NCBI GenBank assembly: GCA_965646165.1
Contig: CBFFYP010000048.1
Coordinates: 1 to 36,095 of the forward strand
DNA: 36,095 bases
Source: MGBC114844 sp910585855
Lineage (GTDB): Bacteria > Bacillota > Clostridia > Lachnospirales > Lachnospiraceae
Direction: 5' to 3'
The notes beneath the pieces were generated by a model. The model did no database searches. It had not been told where the DNA came from and saw nothing but the letters and a program-made list of their open reading frames with translations. Within the stretch, counting starts at the first letter, position 1. Every line of letters starts with the position of its first letter. Made by a program: the position numbers and the translations under genes. Of this stretch, positions 29,034 through 36,095 are shown in pieces.

Positions 29034-29219
29034 ACCATATCACCTACCATACTCAAAAATTTAGCATAAGCCTCTGAGAATATATTTTTTAGTAATTCAA
29101 TTTTTATCTGATTCTTTGTAACAGAAGCACTGAAAAAATGTGCAAATGCTTCCCCTCCTATTTTTCCATCAGCATTTTCTGACTTTCTTATTACTGTTAA
29201 TTTTAAAGTGTTTTTCTAA
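29030..29219 (-). pseudogene. Orphan C-terminal tail of a metallopeptidase toxin
   Basis: The open frame (…ENADGKIGGEAFAHFFSASVTKNQIKIELLKNIFSEAYAKFLSMVGDMV) matches the last about 45 residues of the MuF toxin at 30243-32042. It includes GGEAFAHFF, which could hold the third zinc ligand, but lacks the HEMGH motif. There is no start or ribosome site. It ends overlapping the start of an immunity paralogue, like the full gene. Best read as a recombination donor or debris of a toxin-swap event. Confidence 0.75.
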
Positions 29220-29465
29220 TCAATCAACTTTCCACACAACAAGAGCAGAATCTATCAATTCTAAATTTTCAATAGGTGGAACAGTCAAGAACTCTATTTC
29301 CCTTGTCTGCTTGTCAACAAGAATATGCGCAGGTACTCCAGGCTCTGGTATTTCTCCCAGATCATAACCAACTGCATAAGATTCTCCAACGTCAAGTACT
29401 TCAACTACAGGATAGTCATTCATTACTTTTTTTGCCACCTCAATCGCCTGTTCTATTGTAACCAT
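29220..29465 (-). CDS. Imm35/YrhB-like immunity protein
   Basis: 81 residues (MVTIEQAIEVAKKVMND...VVEVLDVGESYAVGYDLGEIPEPGVPAHILVDKQTREIEFLTVPPIENLELIDSALVVWKVD). The N-terminal helix T-x-E-x-A-x-x-x-A followed by a beta-rich half resembles the Imm35/YrhB group. It starts directly after the stop of the papain-fold toxin tail at 29466, the position of a cognate immunity gene. The family assignment is tentative; the immunity role follows from context. Confidence 0.6.
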   Translation of the reverse strand: MVTIEQAIEVAKKVMNDYPVVEVLDVGESYAVGYDLGEIPEPGVPAHILVDKQTREIEFLTVPPIENLELIDSALVVWKVD

Positions 29466-29804
29466 TTATTTCACCTCCACTGTAGCCTTGATAATGTCAT
29501 GATCAGTTGTGATTGCTTTGTTGTCCATGCGGAAAAATCCAAACTTTCCTGTTTGCCCCTTAGAAAAATAAATACTCACATCCTGCTTCCCTGTCTGTGG
29601 GTCAATGTAACGAACTACATTATTTTCCTTTTCAGCAATAAAAACATGTGCACCAGCATTTTTCCCCTTCCAGTTAACATAAATTGCGTATCGTGCGCCA
29701 TCAGGGGCTGATGCCAATTCACATTTAACTGCAGCTTCTGTCTGATGCAATCTGACACTCCAACGACTAAAGCACGTTGGGTTCTTATATACATTCACCT
29801 CCAA
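29466..29804 (-). pseudogene. Orphan C-terminal part of a papain-fold polymorphic toxin
   Basis: About 110 residues. GARYAIYVNWKGKNAGAHVFIAEKENNVVRYIDPQTGKQDVSIYF...GKFGFFRMDNKAITTDHDIIKATVEV is the C-terminal half of papain-like toxin domains, with the catalytic His (GAHVF) and Asp/Asn (YIDPQTG). The upstream part with the catalytic Cys (usually NCxxCV) is missing, and the frame has only a TTG/GTG start with no matching ribosome site. It sits before its probable immunity gene and after the first immunity gene. I infer a silent cassette able to replace the C-terminus of the MuF toxin by recombination. Confidence 0.7.
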
Positions 29805-30015
29805 ATATACTCGAAAGCATATAAGACTAATGAGTTTCTATAAGACTTTCACTACCAATCATTCACTTGAACGAATTAACGATAGTATAAGGCTTGCGTC
29901 AAAACCTGTTTATACATTCTTTTTTAAATTGCTATACTACTTAAATTATTTTTACCTGTTAATCTATCTACTTATTTTATACCATATCCAAAATATAAAT
30001 AAAAACTATGATAAA
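29805..30015. other. Non-coding gap between toxin cassettes
   Basis: AT-rich, with no supported gene. The part nearest 30015 (about 29970-30015) is a copy of the flank after the other immunity paralogue (28739-28787), showing that the cassette was duplicated together with its 3' border. Confidence 0.5.
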
Positions 30016-30246
30016 TCAATAATCGCAACCTTCCTCATACCTAAATCCAGTCAATTCTTCAAAAGTTTCATTTTCCCTAATACATTCTTCCAAAATTGCA
30101 CACCATTCATCCTCCGTAAATGTACTCGGTTCTGTAGGAACTCCACGATGAAATTTTTCTTCATATTTTGATAACAAACGATTCATTTTACTATGTTTAT
30201 TTGGATCTGGTTTAAAAAAAAATGGATGCTCAGGATCATATTTCAT
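30016..30246 (-). CDS. Candidate immunity protein for the MuF metallopeptidase toxin
   Basis: 76 residues, ATG overlapping the toxin stop by 4 nt (ATGA), so translated with the toxin. Basic/aromatic N-terminus (KYDPEHPFFFKPDPN) and acidic C-terminus (TEDEWCAILEECIRENETFEELTGFRYEEG). A paralogue with 5 extra residues lies at 28788-29033 beside a toxin-tail fragment. Tight coupling to a toxin and duplication with it point to immunity. I recognise no named Imm family. Confidence 0.7.
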   Translation of the reverse strand: MKYDPEHPFFFKPDPNKHSKMNRLLSKYEEKFHRGVPTEPSTFTEDEWCAILEECIRENETFEELTGFRYEEGCDY

Positions 30247-32042
30247 ACCATATCACCTACCATACTTAAAAATTTAGCATAAGCCTCTGGAAATATTGCT
30301 TGAACAAATTTTAGTTTTTTCTTGTTTTTTGTAACAGAAGCACTGAAAAAATGTGCAAATGCTTCCCCTCCTATTTTTCCATCATTCCAATAGTCTGAAC
30401 CATGTTTCCATCTTCCTATACATTTTCCATCAGATAACCCTTCAAATAAATCAGAAAATATATGACTTTCTTCATCTGTTGCATCTCTTAATTCTTTTGA
30501 AATTAATCTATAAGCCTCCTCTCTATCAAGATTATACTGCTCCTGACATACTTTTGTAAATCGAAAAAAATCCTCTTTTAAGGCATTAATAAAACCAACA
30601 TCTTGAGAGGGTTTACCATACAAATCATCGATATTATGCCCCATTTCATGAAATAAAGTTGTCCATTGTCCACGAGTATTAACAAAATCCTTTTCAACAT
30701 TTATATATATTCCCTGCTCTGAATTAAAATGAGGAAGCCCTACTGCATTTGTTTTTGCAAAGATAATTTTATCTGCATTTTGAAAAATGACCTCTTGAAA
30801 AGACTTTGGAGCAGAAACAATTACCTTTTGAATGGATTGAGCACATAGCGTAGAATCAATTTTTAAATCCTCTAATGTAATTGGTGGTTGATTTCTTGTA
30901 ACCAAATCTCCTATCCTGTTAAGCCCTTTCTTTATATTTCGAACGAGCTTTTTCATATCAGCTGAAACATCTGTATCTTTATTCTGTATTCCTGTTTTTT
31001 CTATACTTTCTACAAAGGTTTCTTTCCACTCAGAATAGGTCATATTAGCAGGCACATAGTAGGTCTTCCCTTTCTCATCTCTCGCTGCCCGCTGCTCCCC
31101 TACTGTAAATTCATCTTCAAAATAAGGTACTTCACAACAACGACAGTTTGGATGATACGGTGGTACAGTCAGACCAACTTCAAATTCTTTCATATGAAAT
31201 ACTTTTCCATCCATGCCTTGACAAATTCCACAAGTAATCGAATCCAATGTTGCCACTATCTGAAATCTTTCTACTTCTAGCTCCTGAAAACAATCCTTTT
31301 GTGCAGCCGCTGCTATCGCCGCTGATTCGGTCATCACTAAACGCCCTGCTTGTGCCTGACTCACTTCCATCGTATGTGCTAAGGAATGAATTGCCTTTTT
31401 TGGATCTTCCCCACGAATGATATGTTGCGATAATTCGGTATGTAATTGATTTACCAATTTTTCTCGATTCGCCCAAATCCGCTCGGAGAAGTTCGTTCCA
31501 TCCTGTGCCCATGGTTTCTTTATGATTTGATCAATTTTTCTTTCATCCAATTCTGCAAGATTACTACCAATACCAGTTCCCTTTGCGATTTCATAAGCAG
31601 CATGATAATAACTTTCAGTATAAGACCGATGAAGAAAATCAGTTACACCTCCCTCATATTCGGTAAATAAAAGCTCTGCATGTTGCTGTATCTGCCATTT
31701 CATTGCTTCTAAATAAGAAATATGATGACGAACAGACGCATTTTCTAACTCCCTCATCCAACGCTGATTTATCGCATTTTCTTTTCCCTTTTTGATATAC
31801 TCCTCTACTGTCCAATGAAACTCCTCTAATTCATCTTTCTTTAAAAGCCGTTTCGCCGCTGCCAAACTGATTCCATTATTCTCTGCTAGACGTTGATACC
31901 AACGTTCCAGATCCATCTGAATCTCATTCTTTGCCCGCCGGAACTGTTCCTGCAGATCCTGATAATATGCAACACTACGCTGATATTGTTTTTCTTCTAA
32001 CTCCTGAAATCTTCTTCTCCAATATTCACTCTGCGTCCCCAC
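30243..32042 (-). CDS. MuF head protein fused to a zincin-like toxin domain
   Basis: 599 residues from GTG after AAAAGGACA. Residues 1 to about 310 are a phage Mu F-type minor head protein, with the Cys/His motif CGICQGMDGKVFH...PPYHPNCRCCEVPYF. After a linker (about 330-390) comes a domain with SAPKSFQEVIFQNADKIIFAKTNAVGLPHFNSEQGIYINVEKDF and the zinc-metallopeptidase motif TLFHEMGHNIDDLY (about residue 464), plus GGEAFAHFFS as probable third ligand. MuF proteins with polymorphic C-terminal toxins are known from temperate Firmicute phages. The domain would be carried in the head, and the downstream gene would protect the lysogen. The target is unknown. Confidence 0.88.
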   Translation of the reverse strand: MGTQSEYWRRRFQELEEKQYQRSVAYYQDLQEQFRRAKNEIQMDLERWYQRLAENNGISLAAAKRLLKKDELEEFHWTVEEYIKKGKENAINQRWMRELENASVRHHISYLEAMKWQIQQHAELLFTEYEGGVTDFLHRSYTESYYHAAYEIAKGTGIGSNLAELDERKIDQIIKKPWAQDGTNFSERIWANREKLVNQLHTELSQHIIRGEDPKKAIHSLAHTMEVSQAQAGRLVMTESAAIAAAAQKDCFQELEVERFQIVATLDSITCGICQGMDGKVFHMKEFEVGLTVPPYHPNCRCCEVPYFEDEFTVGEQRAARDEKGKTYYVPANMTYSEWKETFVESIEKTGIQNKDTDVSADMKKLVRNIKKGLNRIGDLVTRNQPPITLEDLKIDSTLCAQSIQKVIVSAPKSFQEVIFQNADKIIFAKTNAVGLPHFNSEQGIYINVEKDFVNTRGQWTTLFHEMGHNIDDLYGKPSQDVGFINALKEDFFRFTKVCQEQYNLDREEAYRLISKELRDATDEESHIFSDLFEGLSDGKCIGRWKHGSDYWNDGKIGGEAFAHFFSASVTKNKKKLKFVQAIFPEAYAKFLSMVGDMV

Positions 32043-33432
32043 TGTCCTTTTCTACTCCCTGTTTCGTCTTCTGAAACATTCCTGTATAAATATCTGCCTT
32101 TTTCTGTGCTTCCTGCTCCTCTACTTCAAGTTGTTCCTTTTCTTTTTCCACATCTTCTACAAAGGGATGTGCTTTTAAAATGCTTTCTGTACTCACAATC
32201 CCTACACTCTTCTGACAAATTTCTGCCAATTCAGTATCATTGGTCACAGCCGTTCTTGTCCATGTTTGGATAATCCGTTCACATGTCACACCAAGGTAGC
32301 GGCAGATCGCACGAATCAAACGAGCAAATCCTAGTTTAAATTCCGTTTCCATAAAACCCGCCTTTAACTCTAATAAAGAATACAGATATTTCAAAGCGAC
32401 TCCAGAAGCCGTTCCAAATTTTTGCGGATCGGGATCGACTCCCATTCCTTGTTCAAAAATCGCCTTTCTTGTCATCTCTAAAAATTTTTCTCTTGCCTCA
32501 ACAGGAATACTAATGGTTAAGGTTTCTAAACCGCCTTTTCCTTCCCCACTTCCATCATCTTCTAACCGAATTGTTTTGTACTTCTTTAAATCCTGTAAAA
32601 ACTCTTCCAAATCCGTTCCACCATAATTGGTCAAAACAAAGATAATTTCTTGTGTATCTTCCAAATCATTTAAAAAACCGCTGAATACTTTGTCATAAGC
32701 ATCAATCAGCGGTTTAATATCATTCAAATCATTTTTCTCAATATTGTTATTATAAAACGGAATAAAAGGTACTTCTCCATATTCGTGAGAAAGATAATAA
32801 CCATCCTCTCGATGAGAAGGATCGGAATAAAACGAATCATACTGCAAATCTAAATGAAATGTTCCATTCGTTTTGGTACGAAAAATAAAACTTTCTTTCT
32901 CCGTCCAATACTCCCAAATCACCACTTCTTTTCCATCTGATTCATCCAAAATCTGATAGGTCCGAAGCAGTGCAACCAATCTTTGGTTTAGATCCGAAGA
33001 AAAAATTGGTAAAATCTGTTTGGAATCCACTACCGCATACTCAAATGTCCCTTCCTCTGTCACCCAATAATGCAGCCATGCAATAGAAGAATTGGAAGCA
33101 TTGACACATAAATCCTTACATACTTTTGCATAACGATCCCCAAGTATCTCCGCAATCTTCAAATTCGTTTGTTTTTCTCCTACATCAAAAAGAGGAGGCG
33201 CAGTAAACAAATACGCTGCCTTTTGATTGACTAAAAATCCATGAAAGTTTCTTGGAATCCGATTATCCGCATTTCGCAATGGCTCGATTTCTCTTAACTT
33301 CCTGCTTCTTTGCAAAATATCATTTTCATTTCGATAATAACGTTCCGCCTCTTTACTGCTGGCAAGAAACCTTTTATAATTATAGTCTTTTGCTTTCCTT
33401 TCAATTAACGTTGCCATTTCTTTCGGCGTCAT
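32026..33432 (-). CDS. Portal protein (SPP1 gp6 family)
   Basis: 468 residues, ATG after AAAGGAGAACA. Residues about 20-130 carry the conserved start (RYYRNENDILQRSR...ADNRIPRNFHGFLVNQKAAYLFTAPP) and a clip/stem region follows. The C-terminus is acidic and helical (VEDVEKEKEQLEVEEQEAQKKADIYTG). It forms the ring through which DNA is packaged. Overlaps terL upstream and the MuF gene downstream. Confidence 0.92.
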   Translation of the reverse strand: MTPKEMATLIERKAKDYNYKRFLASSKEAERYYRNENDILQRSRKLREIEPLRNADNRIPRNFHGFLVNQKAAYLFTAPPLFDVGEKQTNLKIAEILGDRYAKVCKDLCVNASNSSIAWLHYWVTEEGTFEYAVVDSKQILPIFSSDLNQRLVALLRTYQILDESDGKEVVIWEYWTEKESFIFRTKTNGTFHLDLQYDSFYSDPSHREDGYYLSHEYGEVPFIPFYNNNIEKNDLNDIKPLIDAYDKVFSGFLNDLEDTQEIIFVLTNYGGTDLEEFLQDLKKYKTIRLEDDGSGEGKGGLETLTISIPVEAREKFLEMTRKAIFEQGMGVDPDPQKFGTASGVALKYLYSLLELKAGFMETEFKLGFARLIRAICRYLGVTCERIIQTWTRTAVTNDTELAEICQKSVGIVSTESILKAHPFVEDVEKEKEQLEVEEQEAQKKADIYTGMFQKTKQGVEKDSGDAE

Positions 33433-34744
33433 TGTTCTCCTTTGCCTCCTTTTCTTTTAATACCCTCATTCCACCACCTTTTAAATCGGATACTTCATAA
33501 TCATCCAACCCATACCAAATCGCAGATAAGGTATGGGGATCAATGCAAAATTCATCTTCTATTAATGCTCCGTTTTTATCTTCTGCAAAGGTTAAATCCT
33601 GTAATTCCTGAATGATGGCTTTACAAGTATCCGCACAAATAATGCGCCGAAATCGTTTCACTTTTTTTGTATAAACGGCACGAGAGCCTTTAAATTTATG
33701 ACAAGCCCTCATCCGAAACCCCTGCTGCCGATAATACCGAATGGCTTTTGGTTCTGCACAATCTGCTTTTATCAAAATATTCTTCCATTTTGCAATCTCC
33801 TCTGCAATCTCTGGATCGGTTTTATCTCTCGAATAATACTCCTCATATAGATACAAAATCTTCTGATCTGGATCAATCAGCATCCGAACTACCGCATTAA
33901 AAGAAGTGACAAATCCAAAATCCATTCCATTTTTTTCGATAGGGTGTTTGACCATTCGCATCGCATGAAGCACCGTTTCATAAGGTTGAACTTCAAATTG
34001 TGGAAAGACCAAACGTCCGTTCACCCCAAATCGTCCCCTTCGTGCAATCCGGTATAAATCGGGATCGTGCATTTGTAACTCATCCAACTGATGAATATAC
34101 CCTTTTGGTGCAAAAAAATTATCCTCCACTGTGCTGTGATGATAATAGGTATCATGGCAGCGGATGATTCGTTTTTGATACAGTTCCTCATCATTTAAAG
34201 TGATCGTTTGTTTTTGTTTATCCTGAAAAAAATAGGTATAACACCAATTTGTTTTACTCACAGGATTCGTCGATAATAAAAGATGGTTGCTCAAAACAGG
34301 ATGCCGTAAACGCCCTAGTATTTCCTTAAATCCAGTATATTTTACTTCCGAACACTCTTCTATCCAAACAATCGACACACCATTTAAAGATTTTAATTTA
34401 GCAGGTTTATCCATTCCTTTGAAAATAATCTTACTTCCATTTTGAAATCGTACCTGCATTGGGCTTGTGGTAAAAGTCAAATACCTGTCCACTCCCATTG
34501 CTTCTGCCACTTCTACCAGCAAGTCAAAACAAGAATCTCGAATCGTATCAAAAACCTCTCGAACAATCAATGCTTTTCTTTTTTCTTGCAGCAGCTTTTT
34601 TATTAGCTTTACCGCAATATGATAACTTTTCGAACTTCCATAGCCGCCTACTAAAAAATAAATCCGACTGCTCCAATCATCAATAAAATCGTAAAAATGA
34701 TCATTTACGAAAAAATCAATTTCTTTCTCAACTTCCATTTCCAT
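33401..34744 (-). CDS. terL: Terminase large subunit
   Basis: 447 residues. ATPase: Walker A-like VGGYGSSKSYH (about residues 31-41) and Walker B VSIVWIEECSEV; nuclease half begins near NGMDFGFVTSFNAVVRMLID, with further acidic residues in ADCAEPKAIRYYR and DPHTLSAIWYGLDDY. This is the PBSX-type (Terminase_3/6) motor that packages and cuts DNA. The start overlaps terS by 17 nt. Intact and of normal length. Confidence 0.94.
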   Translation of the reverse strand: MEMEVEKEIDFFVNDHFYDFIDDWSSRIYFLVGGYGSSKSYHIAVKLIKKLLQEKRKALIVREVFDTIRDSCFDLLVEVAEAMGVDRYLTFTTSPMQVRFQNGSKIIFKGMDKPAKLKSLNGVSIVWIEECSEVKYTGFKEILGRLRHPVLSNHLLLSTNPVSKTNWCYTYFFQDKQKQTITLNDEELYQKRIIRCHDTYYHHSTVEDNFFAPKGYIHQLDELQMHDPDLYRIARRGRFGVNGRLVFPQFEVQPYETVLHAMRMVKHPIEKNGMDFGFVTSFNAVVRMLIDPDQKILYLYEEYYSRDKTDPEIAEEIAKWKNILIKADCAEPKAIRYYRQQGFRMRACHKFKGSRAVYTKKVKRFRRIICADTCKAIIQELQDLTFAEDKNGALIEDEFCIDPHTLSAIWYGLDDYEVSDLKGGGMRVLKEKEAKENNDAERNGNVN

Positions 34745-35453
34745 CCAATTCGCCTTTCTTTTTCTCGCTTGCCTTTTTAAACGTGATTTGAATTGGTATG
34801 TCTTTCTCCGAATCCATTTGATTTTTTAGAAGAGCAATTCTTGTTCTCTGTTCCTCTGCTGCTAACTCCCAATTTTTATGTAACATCTCATCATAACGTT
34901 TTATCAAAGCACGCAATTCCGCTTGTGCTCTTGCTTGTGCTTTTAAAAAAACAGCTTGTTTATCCCATGCCTGCTGTACTTCCCAGCGTTCTTCTTGAAT
35001 CTTATCTCCCTCTTTTCGCTGAATTTGTGTTGTAGTCAAATCCTCTTGATTACGCACATACATAATCTTCTGAGAACGAAGGATGGCAGCATAGGCAATC
35101 TGAATCTGATCCCACAAAAGATCCAATGGGTTCGTAGACATCTGCTGGATAATATCGGTTGTTTCCTTTGGAAGATATTTTGTAAAAAAACCATGCTTTT
35201 CTGCATTTTTATTTTCCGGTGGTCCAATCCCTCCACATCCTTTTGCATTTTTATTATTTGGCTGACCGCCACGTTTTTTTGCAACGTTGCGAACTTCCTT
35301 TTGCAACGTTGCACTTCCCCATTGATACCGATTTTTCCAACTTCGAACCGTTCCCTCTGGAACTCCTAAAATTTCTGCAATTTCAACCAACTTTTTACCA
35401 GATAGATACAATTCCTTTGCTTGCTCCACTCGCTTATCCGGTATTCTTGCCAA
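34728..35453 (-). CDS. terS: Terminase small subunit (PBSX/YqaS-type)
   Basis: 241 residues. N-terminal helix-turn-helix (DKRVEQAKELYLSGKKLVEIAEILGVPEGTVRSWKNRYQWG), a Gly/Asn-rich linker with GGQPNNKNAKG and GGIGPPENKNAEKHGFF, then the oligomerisation part (QIQIAYAAILRSQKIMYVRNQEDLT...). It recognises the packaging site. First gene of the leftward late operon, about 30 nt after a terminator hairpin. Ribosome site GAGAGGTGG. Confidence 0.92.
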   Translation of the reverse strand: MARIPDKRVEQAKELYLSGKKLVEIAEILGVPEGTVRSWKNRYQWGSATLQKEVRNVAKKRGGQPNNKNAKGCGGIGPPENKNAEKHGFFTKYLPKETTDIIQQMSTNPLDLLWDQIQIAYAAILRSQKIMYVRNQEDLTTTQIQRKEGDKIQEERWEVQQAWDKQAVFLKAQARAQAELRALIKRYDEMLHKNWELAAEEQRTRIALLKNQMDSEKDIPIQITFKKASEKKKGELDGNGS

Positions 35454-35483
35454 GCCTCACCACCTCTCATTCGTTTCGTTTTG

Positions 35484-35513
35484 AAAAAAAGAAAAGCACC
35501 CATATGGATGCTT
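35484..35513 (-). terminator. Terminator/attenuator in the late-operon leader
   Basis: On the minus strand AAGCATCC-AT-GGGTGCTT (8-bp stem with one G-T pair; the four central bases may pair or loop) is followed by TTCTTTTTTT. It lies between the presumed late promoter (-10 at 35596-35601) and terS. It either ends the transcript of the upstream regulator or attenuates the late operon. Confidence 0.65.
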
Positions 35514-35595
35514 AAAAATTATCTTTTCTATTTTTAAAATACAAAAATCACTCATTACGAAAACCATTACTTCCATCACCGATTTTCACAATACT

Positions 35596-35631
35596 AGTAT
35601 ACCACATATCAAAGTAGGTTTGGGTAGGTTT
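35596..35631 (-). promoter_or_regulatory. Candidate late promoter with activator repeats
   Basis: An extended -10 (TG-G-TATACT, 35604-35596 on the minus strand) has no good -35. In its place are two direct repeats AAACCTAC (35631-35624 and 35621-35614, 10-bp period). This is the arrangement expected for an activator-dependent promoter, probably using the sigma-like protein encoded just upstream. Confidence 0.55.
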
Positions 35632-36034
35632 TTGAAAATTCTTGTAGTGCATATCCATGCAACTCTTTAATATATTGATAGGTATAATTCATCTCTACTG
35701 CAATCACTTCCAGTCGTTTCTGCTCCACATATTTTTTATAGAGCAACTTGATATGATCCGGCTTCTTCAAATTATGAATTTCACCAATTATCTTATGTTT
35801 TAAATCCACATAGGTATCAATCAAACAATCAATCTCATTTTCCAAATCGATCAACTTCACAATCTCTCTTTCATATCCCGCACCTGCTGGAAGACTTGTC
35901 TGTACACGTTCCTTTGTATAATCAAAACAACCTATACTGGAAATTCTTGCCCGAATGTCTGCTTTCTCCTGAATACGTTGATTGATTATCACATCTGCCT
36001 TATAGAGTTGCTGCAAATATTCCTTTGCGGTCAT
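35609..36034 (-). CDS. ArpU/sigma-like late transcription regulator
   Basis: 141 residues. Helical N-terminus with TSLPAGAGYEREIVKLIDLENEIDCLIDTYVDLKHKI and a C-terminal sigma-region-4-like helix-turn-helix (LLYKKYVEQKRLEVIAVEMNYTYQYIKELHGYALQEF). This matches the DUF1492/ArpU-like group found just before terminase genes, which activate late genes. Ribosome site GGATGAGG before the ATG. Its last codons contain the AAACCTAC repeats of the presumed late promoter. Confidence 0.85.
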   Translation of the reverse strand: MTAKEYLQQLYKADVIINQRIQEKADIRARISSIGCFDYTKERVQTSLPAGAGYEREIVKLIDLENEIDCLIDTYVDLKHKIIGEIHNLKKPDHIKLLYKKYVEQKRLEVIAVEMNYTYQYIKELHGYALQEFSKTYPNLL

Positions 36035-36095
36035 AACACCTCATCCTTTCTATTTTGAATGGTGTCATAAAAAATCCCAAACAAAAAAATCAAAA

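Overview
The window is the late half and one end of an integrated contractile-tailed (PBSX/XkdK-type) prophage from a low-GC Firmicute, most likely a Lachnospiraceae-type Clostridia. The evidence is the AT-rich composition, the canonical TTGACA/TATAAT promoters, the strong GGAGG ribosome sites and the families present (Xkd tail genes, DUF6275, r1t-type holin, DUF2829). No integrase, lysogeny repressor or replication genes are in view; they should lie beyond the right edge.

Layout. 1-700: left flank, with a broken large serine recombinase (+) and the last codons of what looks like a GGGtGRT-family gene (-), cut where the prophage end (candidate attL) begins. 700-7000: accessory region, described below. 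7280-7729: a two-domain DUF2829 (Tad2-like, anti-Thoeris) gene. 7841-9358: lysis genes (amidase, holin, XhlA). 9434-24972: two tail fibres, baseplate, LysM/XkdP, tape measure, tail chaperone with -1 frameshift, tube, sheath and tail completion. 24960-28372: connectors, capsid, decoration protein and scaffold. 28394-32042: a MuF polymorphic toxin with its probable immunity gene plus orphan toxin/immunity cassettes. 32026-35453: portal and both terminase subunits. 35609-36034: a sigma-like late regulator. Almost all of this is one leftward operon.

The most unusual part is 900-7000. Three small CRISPR-like arrays (1, 4 and 6 spacers) lie on the plus strand. Each is a free-standing transcription unit with a perfect 17-bp-spaced sigma-70 promoter, divergent 37-nt repeats, 34-38-nt unique spacers, a degenerate last repeat and a near-identical Rho-independent terminator. 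A fourth, spacer-less remnant sits at 6865-7003. No cas gene is present. Each array runs convergently into minus-strand accessory genes and is paired back-to-back with a minus-strand promoter (type I toxin, RHH repressor 1, RHH repressor 2, HicAB). Two of the cassettes also hold a domain-shuffled antirepressor, two small genes duplicated almost exactly, and a candidate small RNA with its own promoter and terminator. The conserved array trailers look like the joints at which these cassettes were swapped or duplicated.

Damage seen: a probable 1-nt frameshift in the baseplate J gene, an in-frame amber codon in a DUF6275 gene, the broken recombinase, and truncated orphan toxin tails. The prophage may therefore be partly defective, although most structural genes are intact.
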